Source: a bacterium
Lineage (GTDB): Bacteria; Sysuimicrobiota; Sysuimicrobiia; Sysuimicrobiales; Segetimicrobiaceae
Assembly: GCA_035945995.1 (NCBI GenBank)
Contig: DASYZR010000135.1
Coordinates: 1 to 57,973 of the forward strand
Direction: 5' to 3'
DNA: 57,973 nt
Part shown: positions 15,694 to 23,410 of the stretch, piece after piece
Position numbering within the stretch: the first letter of the stretch is position 1
Layout: every line of letters starts with the position of its first letter
The notes under the pieces: model-generated
Databases searched by the model: none
What the model was told of the DNA's origin: nothing
The model's input: the letters and a program-made list of their open reading frames with translations, nothing else
Translations under genes and position numbers: made by a program

Positions 15694-17421
15694 GTGGCGT
15701 ACAGCTGTGGCGCGTCGGAGTTCGGGGTGCGGCCGCAGGCTGCCGGACGCCGCGGCATGGTCGCGTCCGCCAACCCGCTCGCGACGCAGGCCGGGCTGCG
15801 CATGTTTGCGGCCGGCGGCAACGCGGTCGACGCCGCGATTGCGACGGCCGCGGCGATCACGGTCGTGGAGCCGTACTTCTCGAGCGTCGGGGGCATCGGG
15901 CTCGCGGTGGTGTCGCTCCCCGGCGGGGAGACGCGCACCCTGAACTTCATGGGCCGCAGCCCGCGCGCGGTGCGGCCCGATCTGTTCACGGTCGAGACCC
16001 AGGATCTCGGTCCTCTCGCCGCCATGGTGCCCGGCAACGTCGCGGGGTGGGCCCGCCTGCTCGCCGAGTACGGCAGCCTGCCGTTTGCGCAGGTGCTCGA
16101 GCCGGCGATCGAGCTCGCGGAGCGCGGCGTGCCCGTGACCGCGTTCGATCACGCGCGGACCTCCGCCGTGGTGCAGCGGCTGCTGCCGTTCCCCGACGCG
16201 ACGCGCACGTACCTCAACCGCGGGCGGCCGTATCTGCCCGGCGAGATCCTGCGCCAGCGCGGGCTCGCGGCCACGCTGCGAACCCTGGCCGCCGACGGGT
16301 GGCAGGCGTTCTACGAAGGCAGCATCGGCGATACGATCAGCGGGTACCTCGGGGCGCAGGGCGGGCTCATAGCGCGGGCCGATCTGCGGGACTATCCCGC
16401 CACGCTGCGTTGGGAGGCCCCGATCGCCGCCCGGTACCGGGGCTACGAGATCCGGACCACGCCGCCGCCGAGCAGCGCCGTCCAGGTGCTGCAGACGCTC
16501 CGCGTCCTCGAGGCGTTCGACGTGGCGGGGCTCGATCCGCTCGGTCCCGACTATCTTGCGCTCGCCGCGGAGGCGATTCGCCTCGCCCGCCTGGACGCGG
16601 CCGCCCACGTCGCCGATCCGCGGTTCGTGGACGTGCCGATCGCGTGGATGCTCTCCGACGAACGGGTGGCCGAGCTGACCGCCGAGGTCCGCCGCCGCCT
16701 CAAGCCGGCGCGGGCCTCACGCGGGCGGCGGCCGGTGCGCGCCCGGATCCGCAAAGCCCGCCGCGCTCCCGAGCGGTCGACGACGCACCTCGCCGCCGCG
16801 GACGCCGGCGGGCTCGCGATCAACATCACCCAGACGATCGGGAGCGGCTACGGCTGCGGCGTCGTGGTCGGCGACACCGGGATCGTGCTGAACAACGGGC
16901 ACCACTGGTGCACGCTGATCCCGGGCGACAAGAACGTGATCGCGCCCGAGAAGCGCCGCGAGTCGCCCGCGGGCCCGACGCACGCGTTTGGCGTGCGCGA
17001 GTCCCCGATGTCCTCGGCCCAGTCCTTCGGCATCGATCCGCTCGGCCCGGCGCACGCCGCGCGGGCGGGCCGGCTCGTGTTTCTCATCGGCACGCCGGGC
17101 TCCTACGGCATCCCGCAGACCACGGCGCAGATGATCGTCGGCCTCATCGACTTCGGCCGCGGCATCCAGGACGCGATCGCGGCGCCGCGATTCCGGTGGA
17201 AGGACGACGTCGGCGACCCGATGCCGCCCAAGACCCTGCTGATCGAGAGCCGCTTCACCCCATCGGTCCGGAAGACGCTCGCCTCCCGCGGGTACGCCCT
17301 CGAGGTGCTGGAAGACTGGTCGGTCCGCGTCGGCGGCGCGCAGGGCATCGTCGTGCGCGAGGACGGGTGGATGATGGGCGGGGCCGATCCCCGCCGGAAC
17401 GGCTATGCCATGGGATGGTAA
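15694..17421 (+). CDS. Gamma-glutamyltransferase family protein (Ntn hydrolase)
   Basis: A 575-residue proenzyme of the gamma-glutamyltranspeptidase family, which cleaves gamma-glutamyl amides such as glutathione. The large subunit has GMVASANPLATQAGLRM and MVPGNVAGW. Autocleavage is expected before the TTHL motif, making T363 the N-terminal nucleophile of the small subunit, followed by ITQTIGSGYG. A GTG start at 15694 is favoured by TGGAGG (15681-15686) ahead; the longer ATG form at 15652 adds 14 residues. I see no signal peptide, so a cytoplasmic member active on other gamma-glutamyl compounds is possible. Confidence 0.87.
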   Translation: MAYSCGASEFGVRPQAAGRRGMVASANPLATQAGLRMFAAGGNAVDAAIATAAAITVVEPYFSSVGGIGLAVVSLPGGETRTLNFMGRSPRAVRPDLFTVETQDLGPLAAMVPGNVAGWARLLAEYGSLPFAQVLEPAIELAERGVPVTAFDHARTSAVVQRLLPFPDATRTYLNRGRPYLPGEILRQRGLAATLRTLAADGWQAFYEGSIGDTISGYLGAQGGLIARADLRDYPATLRWEAPIAARYRGYEIRTTPPPSSAVQVLQTLRVLEAFDVAGLDPLGPDYLALAAEAIRLARLDAAAHVADPRFVDVPIAWMLSDERVAELTAEVRRRLKPARASRGRRPVRARIRKARRAPERSTTHLAAADAGGLAINITQTIGSGYGCGVVVGDTGIVLNNGHHWCTLIPGDKNVIAPEKRRESPAGPTHAFGVRESPMSSAQSFGIDPLGPAHAARAGRLVFLIGTPGSYGIPQTTAQMIVGLIDFGRGIQDAIAAPRFRWKDDVGDPMPPKTLLIESRFTPSVRKTLASRGYALEVLEDWSVRVGGAQGIVVREDGWMMGGADPRRNGYAMGW

Positions 17422-17465
17422 CCTCTCACCGGCTCGAATGGGCACGTCATAGACGGAGGGCGCGG

Positions 17466-17621
17466 ATGCGCGTTTCGAACTGGGGGATGTTTTTGCTCGC
17501 AATCTATCTCATCTTGGTGGGTTTGGAACCGTTCGGGTTGTTTTTCACTCTCGGCCGGCTGACGAGCTACGTGGCGCTGATCGCGGGCGTGCTTCTGTTG
17601 ATGGAACATTGGCGGCGGTAA
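17466..17621 (+). CDS. Small two-helix membrane protein
   Basis: A 51-residue protein, MRVSNWGMFLLAIYLILVGL..., with two hydrophobic segments (about residues 7-24 and 29-46) and an LLMEHWRR end. ACGGAGGG precedes the ATG at a good distance and a perfect 17-bp hairpin follows the stop, which together support a real gene. It has no known function and lies 44 bp behind the gamma-glutamyltransferase gene. Confidence 0.6.
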   Translation: MRVSNWGMFLLAIYLILVGLEPFGLFFTLGRLTSYVALIAGVLLLMEHWRR

Positions 17622-17639
17622 GGCGCGAAGGGTAGTGTG

Positions 17640-17678
17640 CGTGGGCCGCGCGCGCCTCGACGGCGCGCGCGGCCCACG
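17640..17678. terminator. Strong bidirectional terminator hairpin
   Basis: A perfect 17-bp stem (17640-17656 with 17662-17678) closes a 5-nt loop TCGAC. It sits between the convergent small membrane protein and STAS genes. The stem is entirely GC-rich apart from its outer end and is followed by GTTGTT, so it can serve both strands. Confidence 0.75.
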
Positions 17679-17699
17679 GTTGTTCGGCACGTCACCGCC

Positions 17700-18092
17700 T
17701 TACGGCGCGCGTGTCGATGTCCCGTCTCCCCCAAGGTCCCGCAACGCCGCGTCGACGGTCGGGAAAATCGGGATCATCTTGTCGACGCCGACCACGCGCA
17801 GAATCTTGAGGACCATCGCAGAGACAGCGGCCAGCGCGAGCCGCCGTCCCCGGCGCGCGAACGCCCGGTGGGCGTCGAGCATCGCCTTGATGCCGGTCGA
17901 ATCGATGTAACGGAGCTCGCCGAGATCCAGGATCAGGTGGTCCTCCGTCTCGGCGACGGCGTTCATCTGTCCCGACAGCGTCGAGACGGTCGCGAGGTCC
18001 AGTTCCCCCGTGAGCGCCACGCACGCCACACCGCCGAAGTCCCGCCGCCGGCACAGCAGCGTGTTGGACCAATTCGAGCCCCCCGTAGCCAT
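17700..18092 (-). CDS. STAS-domain protein (anti-sigma factor antagonist type)
   Basis: This 130-residue single-domain STAS protein contains ALTGELDLATV, the loop LRYIDSTGIKAMLDAHRAF with the conserved phosphorylatable serine, and MIPIFPTVDAAL. Such proteins bind an anti-sigma kinase (SpoIIAB/RsbW type) when unphosphorylated and so release a sigma factor. No kinase or sigma gene lies nearby, so its partner must be elsewhere. GGAGGGGAG precedes the ATG. Confidence 0.85.
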   Translation of the reverse strand: MATGGSNWSNTLLCRRRDFGGVACVALTGELDLATVSTLSGQMNAVAETEDHLILDLGELRYIDSTGIKAMLDAHRAFARRGRRLALAAVSAMVLKILRVVGVDKMIPIFPTVDAALRDLGGDGTSTRAP

Positions 18093-18223
18093 GGCGGTGC
18101 TTCTCCCCTCCAGGCGACCACCACTCGCGGTACAATGCGCCGGCGGACGTGACGAGTCCTCCCCGCCGAAATGATTACTTAGCGGCTAAGTCATCACTTC
18201 GAGTCTTGTCAACGGCGGACGGA

Positions 18224-18433
18224 ATGGGTAAGTATTTGCTGATGGCGAAGAAGAGAACGAAAAGCACCACCAAGAAAAAGCGCAGCATCTGGGTACGACT
18301 GGGACGGAAGGGCGGGAAGGCGAGAGCTGCTCGCCTCTCGGCTGTTGAGCGTCGGCGCATCGCCATGCTCGGCGTCGAAGCGCGTCGCGCCAAGAAGATG
18401 GGCAAGACTCCCCCCGGCGAGCCCGCCCTGTAG
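18224..18433 (+). CDS. Small basic KGG-motif protein, copy 1
   Basis: A 69-residue, strongly basic protein with a lysine-rich head (MAKKRTKSTTKKKR), then SIWVRLGRKGGKARAARLSA and ERRRIAMLGVEARRAKK. The LGRKGG...LS..ER..IA pattern resembles KGG (con-10-like) and related small DNA- or stress-associated motifs. The starts at 18224 and 18242 are both possible; neither has a strong RBS. It is a tandem paralogue of the gene at 18601, and the two share the identical 20-bp block CGCATCGCCATGCTCGGCGT. Nucleic-acid binding is likely from charge, not proven. Confidence 0.65.
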   Translation: MGKYLLMAKKRTKSTTKKKRSIWVRLGRKGGKARAARLSAVERRRIAMLGVEARRAKKMGKTPPGEPAL

Positions 18434-18600
18434 GGACCCAGTTGTCACTCCCTTCTGCGCACGCCGCCGCGCGGCCGGTGCGGATCACATCTTGAGGTCT
18501 GTAGCGTTTTCGCGCGCGTTTGCCTCTTTGCGCCCTCGGCATGTTGACCGCCTCTGGCGCGCCAAGTAAAATGAGCGCGGGGGTCACAGGAGTTCGCCCG

Positions 18601-18813
18601 ATGCCGCGGCCTGTCAGCAGGAGGGTACGCAAGAAACTGGTTAGCATTTGGGCAAAACTCGGAAGCAAAGGAGGCCGTGCCCGCGCCAGGCGTCTCAGCG
18701 CAAAGGAACGATACCGCATCGCCATGCTCGGCGTGCAGGCCCGTCTCGCCAAGAGCAGAAAGCGGAAGAAGGCACGATCCCGCCGTAAGTCAGCCGGCGC
18801 GAGCCGATCTTAG
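18601..18813 (+). CDS. Small basic KGG-motif protein, copy 2
   Basis: A 70-residue paralogue of the protein encoded at 18224: MPRPVSRRVRKKLVSIWAKL, then GSKGGRARARRLSAKERYRI, AMLGVQARLAKS and an Arg/Lys tail. The core is conserved while head and tail differ, which fits a duplicated functional unit rather than random sequence. ACAGGAG precedes the ATG by about 8 nt, so this start is well placed. It lies just upstream of the tRNA-Thr promoter. Confidence 0.7.
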   Translation: MPRPVSRRVRKKLVSIWAKLGSKGGRARARRLSAKERYRIAMLGVQARLAKSRKRKKARSRRKSAGASRS

Positions 18814-18901
18814 ACCCACCAACCCGTCTGGCCCCGGCGAGGCGCGCCGGGCCCCTCGAGGCTGCCCATAGCCCCTGTAGCGGCAGTTTGAGGCCGTTCG
18901 A

Positions 18902-18930
18902 TTGTCCCGTCCGTGATCCTCTTGTATACT
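18902..18930 (+). promoter_or_regulatory. Promoter of tRNA-Thr
   Basis: TTGTCC (18902-18907), a 17-bp spacer and TATACT (18925-18930) form a near-consensus sigma-70 promoter ending 16 bp before the first base of the tRNA. Confidence 0.7.
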
Positions 18931-18946
18931 CCGGGTTGTCAGGCGG

Positions 18947-19021
18947 GCCGGCGTAGCTCAGCGGTAGAGCAGCGCATTCGTAATGCGCAGGTCATCGGTT
19001 CAAATCCGATCGCCGGCTCCA
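18947..19021 (+). tRNA. tRNA-Thr (anticodon CGT)
   Basis: The cloverleaf is complete: acceptor stem GCCGGCG/CGCCGGC, D-arm TAGCTCAGCGGTAGAGC, anticodon stem GCGCA/TGCGC around the loop TTCGTAA with anticodon CGT (18979-18981), and T-arm ATCGG-TTCAAAT-CCGAT. CCA is encoded (19019-19021). Its 3' half, from the anticodon loop onward, is the integration site of the following island and is duplicated at 28625. Confidence 0.95.
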
Positions 19022-19031
19022 GTAAAATAAG
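18977..19031 (+). repeat. Left attachment site (attL), 55-bp direct repeat
   Basis: Bases 18977-19031 run from the anticodon loop of tRNA-Thr through its 3' end into AGTAAAATAAG. They are identical to 28625-28679. A perfect repeat of a tRNA 3' end is the usual footprint of a tyrosine-recombinase-type integration, which restores the tRNA. Confidence 0.9.
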
Positions 19032-19049
19032 GATTTTCGAAAACCGCCT

Positions 19050-19090
19050 GTCGTCCAAAACCCCTCCGTTGGGGCACCCTTGGGGCACCG
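19050..19090 (+). repeat. att-adjacent 41-bp block with tandem TTGGGGCACC, copy 1
   Basis: This block is identical to 30226-30266. It contains the 10-mer TTGGGGCACC twice, at 19069-19078 and 19080-19089, an 11-bp period (one helical turn). Position just inside attL, repetition and helical phasing are typical of integrase arm-type sites. Reduced similarity continues on both sides (19031-19110 versus 30207-30286). Confidence 0.6.
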
Positions 19091-19110
19091 TTCAGACAGT
19101 CCGCCTCGGC

Positions 19111-19583
19111 CAGTTTCCCGGAGAGCCACGAAAATGAGGGATTCCGACGATCTTTCCGAGATAAGTTTGAGTGGATCTTCTCAAGACAGTTTTCAACGAA
19201 CGGTCAGCGAACAGGCTCAGGTGCTTCTCAGCAAGCGGCTGATCGGCGCTCACCTCTCCAAGAGACCCGCCCGTAGCACCGTTCCAGCCAGCTGCTCCTG
19301 CCCCGCTCGGGTCGGTAGGACTGTGGCGTGGATTCGCACGTGACCGACATGGTGAGTCGGGTCGTGGGCTCGATACTTCCTTCTCCGCGCCCTCATCACC
19401 GACCGGCTACCTGAGGGTTGGCGTCTCAAGCTGAAGAAATCGGATACCCTGCGAACCATCTCGAGTTGGTCGCTGTCCTCGCCACTTTGGCCAGCGCTCA
19501 ACGGAGCCCCTCGAGCGGTTGCAGCGCGATTAGGACAAAAAGCCCGATGCCGAACGACGCGGATGTACGCCGAACGGTCGTGA
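19111..19583. other. Island left end, no recognisable gene
   Basis: The roughly 470 bp between the att-adjacent repeat and the MFS gene have no reading frame with a convincing start, RBS or family match. It may be decayed coding sequence, for example a lost integrase or transposase. Confidence 0.4.
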
Positions 19584-20981
19584 TCACAACTCTCCGTGCC
19601 TACGGGGCAGTAGTTGAACGAAACCGACTACCGTGAGGCTGATAACCAGCAACGCGACAACGGATCGACTAAACGCAAGGTCGTAGCCCGCGGCACGGGT
19701 TGGGTCCAGCGCCCGGAAGAAGACCGCCCCGATAACGGCGACCCCTAACGCGTTGCCAATCTGCTGGGTCGTCGTCAGCACACCGGATGCGGCTCCGGCA
19801 TGCTCCGGCATGACACGGACCAGGATGATCGAAACCAGCGGGGCCAGAGCAATCCCCATACCGGCACCTTCGAAGATCAGGCCGGGCACGAGCCACCCGA
19901 GGGGCACGCGACCCGGCAGCACTGTCAACGACAATATGCCGAGGCCGGCGGCCATCAAAAGCGCGCCAGTTGAGACGACCTGCCGGCCGAGCCGCCGTGC
20001 CAAGCGCGTTGCGATAAGAGATGTAGCCAAGTAACCTCCGCCAATCGCCATGAAGGTCGCCCCAGCCTCCAAGGCACTCAGGCCGCGGCCTTGCTGCATG
20101 TACAAGGCAAATATGAGGAAGAACGAGGCAATACCCATCCAGAACACCAACTGGGTCAAGAGCCCTGCGGTAAACGCCCGCTCCTCAAAGAGGGCCGGAT
20201 TGACCATTGGAGCGCCCCCTCGCTTGTTCAGGGCGCGTTCCCAGGCGGCGAACACAATGAGGAGTAGCGGCGAGGCCAGGAAACTTCGCAACGCCCATAT
20301 GGGCCAGCCGCGCTGTTGTCCTTGAATGAGCGGCCACAGAAGCGCGAGGAGCGCCACGCTCAGTATGCCGACCCCAACGACATCCAACCTGCTGTGTGTA
20401 GGTGGCCGCAACTGCGGGATGACCTTCGGAACAAGCGCCATGGCGGCAAAGCCGATGGGAGCATTGATAAGAAAGCAGGTTCGCCACCCGAGATTGAGAA
20501 TGTTCGCCTGGATGAGCAGCCCGCCTATCAGTTGCCCGAACACGGCCGCGATACCCAGCGTTAAACCGTAGGCTTGAAACGCCCGGGCGCGCGCCTCACC
20601 GGCGAAGATTGTACTGACGATGGCAAGCACTTGCGGACTGAGTAGTGCGGCGGAAGCACCCTGCAATATGCGCGAAAGGACAAGGACAGCCGGATTAGGT
20701 GCTAATGCGCAAAGGGTCGAGGTGATCGTGAAGAGGAGAAGCCCCAGGAATAGTACTCGGCGCCTCCCGTAATGGTCACCCAACCGTCCCCCGGTCACCA
20801 AGCCACAACCGAATGCCAGGGCATAACCGGCCACAACCCATTCGATCGCAGCTGGTGATGCGCCGAGGTCGTGCTGCATCGACGGGATCGCGACATTGAC
20901 AATAAAGAAGTCGAGCGTAGACATGAAAGTACCGATCAGTAGGACTGGCAAGATCAGCTCATGCAACGCACCGGTGTCCAT
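19584..20981 (-). CDS. DHA2-family (EmrB/QacA-like) multidrug efflux MFS
   Basis: A 465-residue, 14-helix-type proton-driven drug antiporter of the inner membrane. The signature STLDFFIVNVAIPSMQ in helix 1 (D with NVAIP), TGGRLGDHYGRRR after helix 2, and LSRILQGASAALLSP (motif C region) are all present. The start at 20981 (MDTGALHEL) is preferred, because the open frame upstream would overlap the NTF2-like gene and reads as its shadow. It lies downstream of an NTF2-like and an AraC gene on the same strand and is probably controlled by that AraC protein. Confidence 0.85.
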   Translation of the reverse strand: MDTGALHELILPVLLIGTFMSTLDFFIVNVAIPSMQHDLGASPAAIEWVVAGYALAFGCGLVTGGRLGDHYGRRRVLFLGLLLFTITSTLCALAPNPAVLVLSRILQGASAALLSPQVLAIVSTIFAGEARARAFQAYGLTLGIAAVFGQLIGGLLIQANILNLGWRTCFLINAPIGFAAMALVPKVIPQLRPPTHSRLDVVGVGILSVALLALLWPLIQGQQRGWPIWALRSFLASPLLLIVFAAWERALNKRGGAPMVNPALFEERAFTAGLLTQLVFWMGIASFFLIFALYMQQGRGLSALEAGATFMAIGGGYLATSLIATRLARRLGRQVVSTGALLMAAGLGILSLTVLPGRVPLGWLVPGLIFEGAGMGIALAPLVSIILVRVMPEHAGAASGVLTTTQQIGNALGVAVIGAVFFRALDPTRAAGYDLAFSRSVVALLVISLTVVGFVQLLPRRHGEL

Positions 20982-21102
20982 TATCTGAGGGGATGTCTTG
21001 GACTGCGGGGCCGCCGCAAGGCCCTCGAATGCCGGCGTGCCGGGACGCCGCACGAAGGCCGTTGGTCCCGCGCTCGGATTGGCGTGGCAACTGTTTGCGC
21101 GG

Positions 21103-21483
21103 TCAGGCATCGGGGAATTGATACACGGCCCGCGCGCGGCCGTCATCGCCGAGGATGAGAAAGTCGGTGCCGGCGGATCGGGCTGCTCCGCCGCTTTGCG
21201 GTACCATCTCCCAGCGAAACTTCAGCACGCCGTGATGCTGGGCGGGCTCCTCTCGCACGCGGAACCGGTACCCTTCGGCGGCGACCCATCGCGTGTGCGT
21301 CCGCGTGATCCGCTCCTCGAGTTGCTCGTACCCGCGCACATAGTACGACGGCGAGGCATGCTCGCCGTCTTCCGGCCAAATCTCTCGAATCGCCGCCCGC
21401 CGTCGTCCCACATCGTCTTCATTCCAGACGGCCACGTAGCGTTCTACCAGATCTCTATGAGGTGTTTCCGCCCGTCGGCTCAT
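21103..21483 (-). CDS. NTF2-like/SnoaL-type protein
   Basis: A 126-residue alpha+beta cone-fold protein: LVERYVAVWNEDDVGRRRAAI, a typical SnoaL-like first helix pair, then strands through GVLKFRWEMVPQSGG and GTDFLILGDDGRARAVYQF. Members are small hydrolases, isomerases or ligand-binding subunits; the ligand here is unknown. Its start overlaps the AraC stop by 4 bp, so the two are translationally coupled. Confidence 0.75.
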   Translation of the reverse strand: MSRRAETPHRDLVERYVAVWNEDDVGRRRAAIREIWPEDGEHASPSYYVRGYEQLEERITRTHTRWVAAEGYRFRVREEPAQHHGVLKFRWEMVPQSGGAARSAGTDFLILGDDGRARAVYQFPDA

Positions 21484-22334
21484 GCATGGGAGTATACGGT
21501 GACCGCGACTGGGCGGTCTTGGAAAATCTTGCGGCCTCCCCGGGCGGCCCTTTGGAACTCTCCGGGGGACACGCCGGCCGCCCGCCGGAACGTTCGGACG
21601 AAGTTGGAGAGATCGCCGAACCCGACGTCGGCGGCGACTTCCGTAATCGACGTCGCCCCGGCGGCCAACAGTTGTGCCGCGTGTCGCAGCCTCGCGCGAA
21701 TCAGATACTGGTGTGGTGTCAGGCTGAGAACGCGGGTGAACAGGCGCAGGAAATGGAACATGCTCAATCCGGCTTCCCGCGCGATTTGTTCAAGGTCGAT
21801 CGTTTCGCCCGAGTGCGCGTCGATCCAGTACGCTGCCTCGATGGCGCGCCGGCGGTCGCGAGGCGTTGCCTGCAAGGCACGGGGGCTCTCACGCCAAACA
21901 GTCCGTGCGACGCGCGCAGCCAGTAGCAGGCCCGCTTCGTCCAGGCCGATATCGCTGTGGCCGTCCGCGGCGGCGACCGCAAGCTCGCCGAACACCGACA
22001 CGTCCCCGATCGGAGGGAGGCCGTTCGCTCGGCCGAACCACCGTCGGCCGCCGATCGCCGAGACTGCCGAGGCGGAAAATTCGAAGGCAAGGCACTCGTC
22101 GCCGAACGAGTCCTCGTGCGTGCAGACATACTCATCGCCTGCTTGGCCGATCAGCACTGACCCGGTTACAAGTTCGGACACCTGCCCGCGGGCGTGATAG
22201 GCGAAACTGCCGCGTCGTACGTACGCCACGGTGACGGCCCGGTGCACTGCGGCTAACGGCCGGTCGCCCGGTTTGAGGGCACAGCGGTAATCGATCACAG
22301 AAATCGGTCCGGATTGCAACTCGTGAACGATCAT
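21480..22334 (-). CDS. AraC-family transcriptional regulator
   Basis: A 284-residue regulator with an N-terminal cupin-like sensing part (AVTVAYVRRGSFAYHARG, TGSVLIGQAGDEYVC) and a C-terminal double helix-turn-helix (about residues 175-275: DLEQIAREAGLSMFHFLRLF and SITEVAADVGFGDLSNFVRTFR). First gene of a unit with the NTF2-like protein and the DHA2 pump, which it likely regulates in response to a small molecule. An inverted-repeat element lies about 45 bp upstream of its start. Confidence 0.88.
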   Translation of the reverse strand: MIVHELQSGPISVIDYRCALKPGDRPLAAVHRAVTVAYVRRGSFAYHARGQVSELVTGSVLIGQAGDEYVCTHEDSFGDECLAFEFSASAVSAIGGRRWFGRANGLPPIGDVSVFGELAVAAADGHSDIGLDEAGLLLAARVARTVWRESPRALQATPRDRRRAIEAAYWIDAHSGETIDLEQIAREAGLSMFHFLRLFTRVLSLTPHQYLIRARLRHAAQLLAAGATSITEVAADVGFGDLSNFVRTFRRAAGVSPGEFQRAARGGRKIFQDRPVAVTVYSHA

Positions 22335-22377
22335 GGTTATCTCTTTGATAGCCTAACATACCAGTGAACGTGCCACG

Positions 22378-22443
22378 CTGACGTCCTCCCCAAAAGGTGG
22401 TCCAGTCCCGGGTTCAAAATTTACCTTTTGGGGAGGACGTCAG
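22378..22443. repeat. Miniature element made of two IS3-type ends (21-bp perfect inverted repeat)
   Basis: CTGACGTCCTCCCCAAAAGG and one further base (22378-22398) are exactly complementary to 22423-22443, with a 24-nt spacer. The sequence resembles the TG-and-C-run ends (TGA..T..CCCCAAAAG) of IS3-family elements. With both ends head to head and no transposase, it looks like a 66-bp remnant or MITE; a strong RNA hairpin could also act as a terminator. Confidence 0.6.
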
Positions 22444-22534
22444 GGGTTGGAGCTCTTCGACCCTTCTCTGTTCGGCGCTCGAGGATCATCGAAAGCGCGC
22501 TGAACTACCACACCCATATCGTTCGAAGCTCACG

Positions 22535-22972
22535 CTATTCTTCTTTTCGCATCAATGGAGTAAATGTGACTCCGACCAACAATCCTTCCGGCGTGATGAA
22601 GCGGCTGACAATCTGGCCCCACGGTTCTTTCTTATTTTTGACGAGCATTCGAAGCCCTCGAGATTCACACTCTGCCGTTGCCTTTTCGACATCGTCAACG
22701 TCAAACTCAAGCCACGCTTGTGGCACAGGAATATCCTTGGGCCAAGAATCCGTTCCGAAGCAGGACTGCGCTGCTTGCGAAAGTGGCCACAGGGCGAAAC
22801 TTTTTGCGCCTCTCAGAGCCTCCGTATGGAGGTAACCGTCATTCTCCTCTTTGAAGCGAATACCGAGGATCTGGTTGTAGAGTTCGCGACTCGCAGTTGC
22901 CTCACGGACGATTGGACCAAAACCCGCGATGAACAGTACCTTGATGTTGCCCACCTCGTCCGGAATTTTCAT
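22535..22972 (-). CDS. VOC/glyoxalase-superfamily protein
   Basis: The 145-residue protein (start MKIPDEVGNIKVLFIAGFGP) has a VOC-type beta-alpha-beta-beta-beta layout: GFGPIVREATASRELYNQIL, AWLEFDVDDVEKATAECESRG, and EPWGQIVSRFITPEGLLVGVTFTP with a conserved glutamate before the last strand. Possible roles are antibiotic binding or ring-cleavage-like chemistry; nothing decides this. The start at 22972 is preferred because the 21 extra upstream codons overlap IS debris. It is flanked by IS3-type remnants on both sides. Confidence 0.75.
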   Translation of the reverse strand: MKIPDEVGNIKVLFIAGFGPIVREATASRELYNQILGIRFKEENDGYLHTEALRGAKSFALWPLSQAAQSCFGTDSWPKDIPVPQAWLEFDVDDVEKATAECESRGLRMLVKNKKEPWGQIVSRFITPEGLLVGVTFTPLMRKEE

Positions 22973-23029
22973 TTCGGCTCTGTCCCCTTCCGTTTGAAGA
23001 GCTTCGATCAGTTTCTTTTGACTTGGTGG

Positions 23030-23260
23030 CCTCAATTATGACGAGACCTGCCCCATGGGGTTGGAGCTGTTCGGCTCGTCTGAGCTCGGCCCTCGCGAAC
23101 TCCTCCGGCGTGACGTACCCGAGCGCACTGTGCGGCCGGATCCGATTGTAGGTCGTCCGCCCTCGGCCAGTGTCTGCTGTGTGTCGGCGAGATTCAGGAA
23201 CCAGTGCCATTCAAGTACTCGTCCCGCAGCTTCCCCTGAAACTCTCCACGCACGCGCTCT
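23030..23260 (-). pseudogene. IS3-family transposase C-terminal remnant
   Basis: Three minus-strand frames join into the C-terminus of an IS3-type OrfB integrase: QGKLRDEYLNG (about 23243-23205), HWFLNLADTQQTL (about 23209-23165), then TTYNRIRPHSALGYVTPEEF (about 23159-23095). At least two frameshifts separate them, so the gene is dead. The block GGGGTTGGAGCT at its end (23057-23068) recurs at 22443-22454 beside the miniature element. Confidence 0.75.
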
Positions 23261-23410
23261 GGACGGGCTTCCCACGGTCGATAAAGTGGAGCCGCACGCC
23301 CTGTTGCCGTCGTCACACTCCTGACGCCAATGGTCGGCGCCATGACACATCTTCTCAAGGTGGCTGGTGGCTGTCTTGAAAAAAACGGACGTTCGGGGGA
23401 CAATCACCCT

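Noticed and set aside
15432-17465. Long plus-strand open frame ending at 17621 across the gamma-glutamyltransferase gene
   Set aside because: It is a shadow frame of the ggt-like gene with Arg/Pro/Gly-rich nonsense composition; only its last 51 codons (from 17466) have an RBS and a membrane-protein pattern.
18977-19031. Treating the repeat at 28625 as a second tRNA-Thr gene
   Set aside because: The copy lacks the acceptor 5' strand, D-arm and 5' anticodon stem, so it cannot fold as a tRNA.
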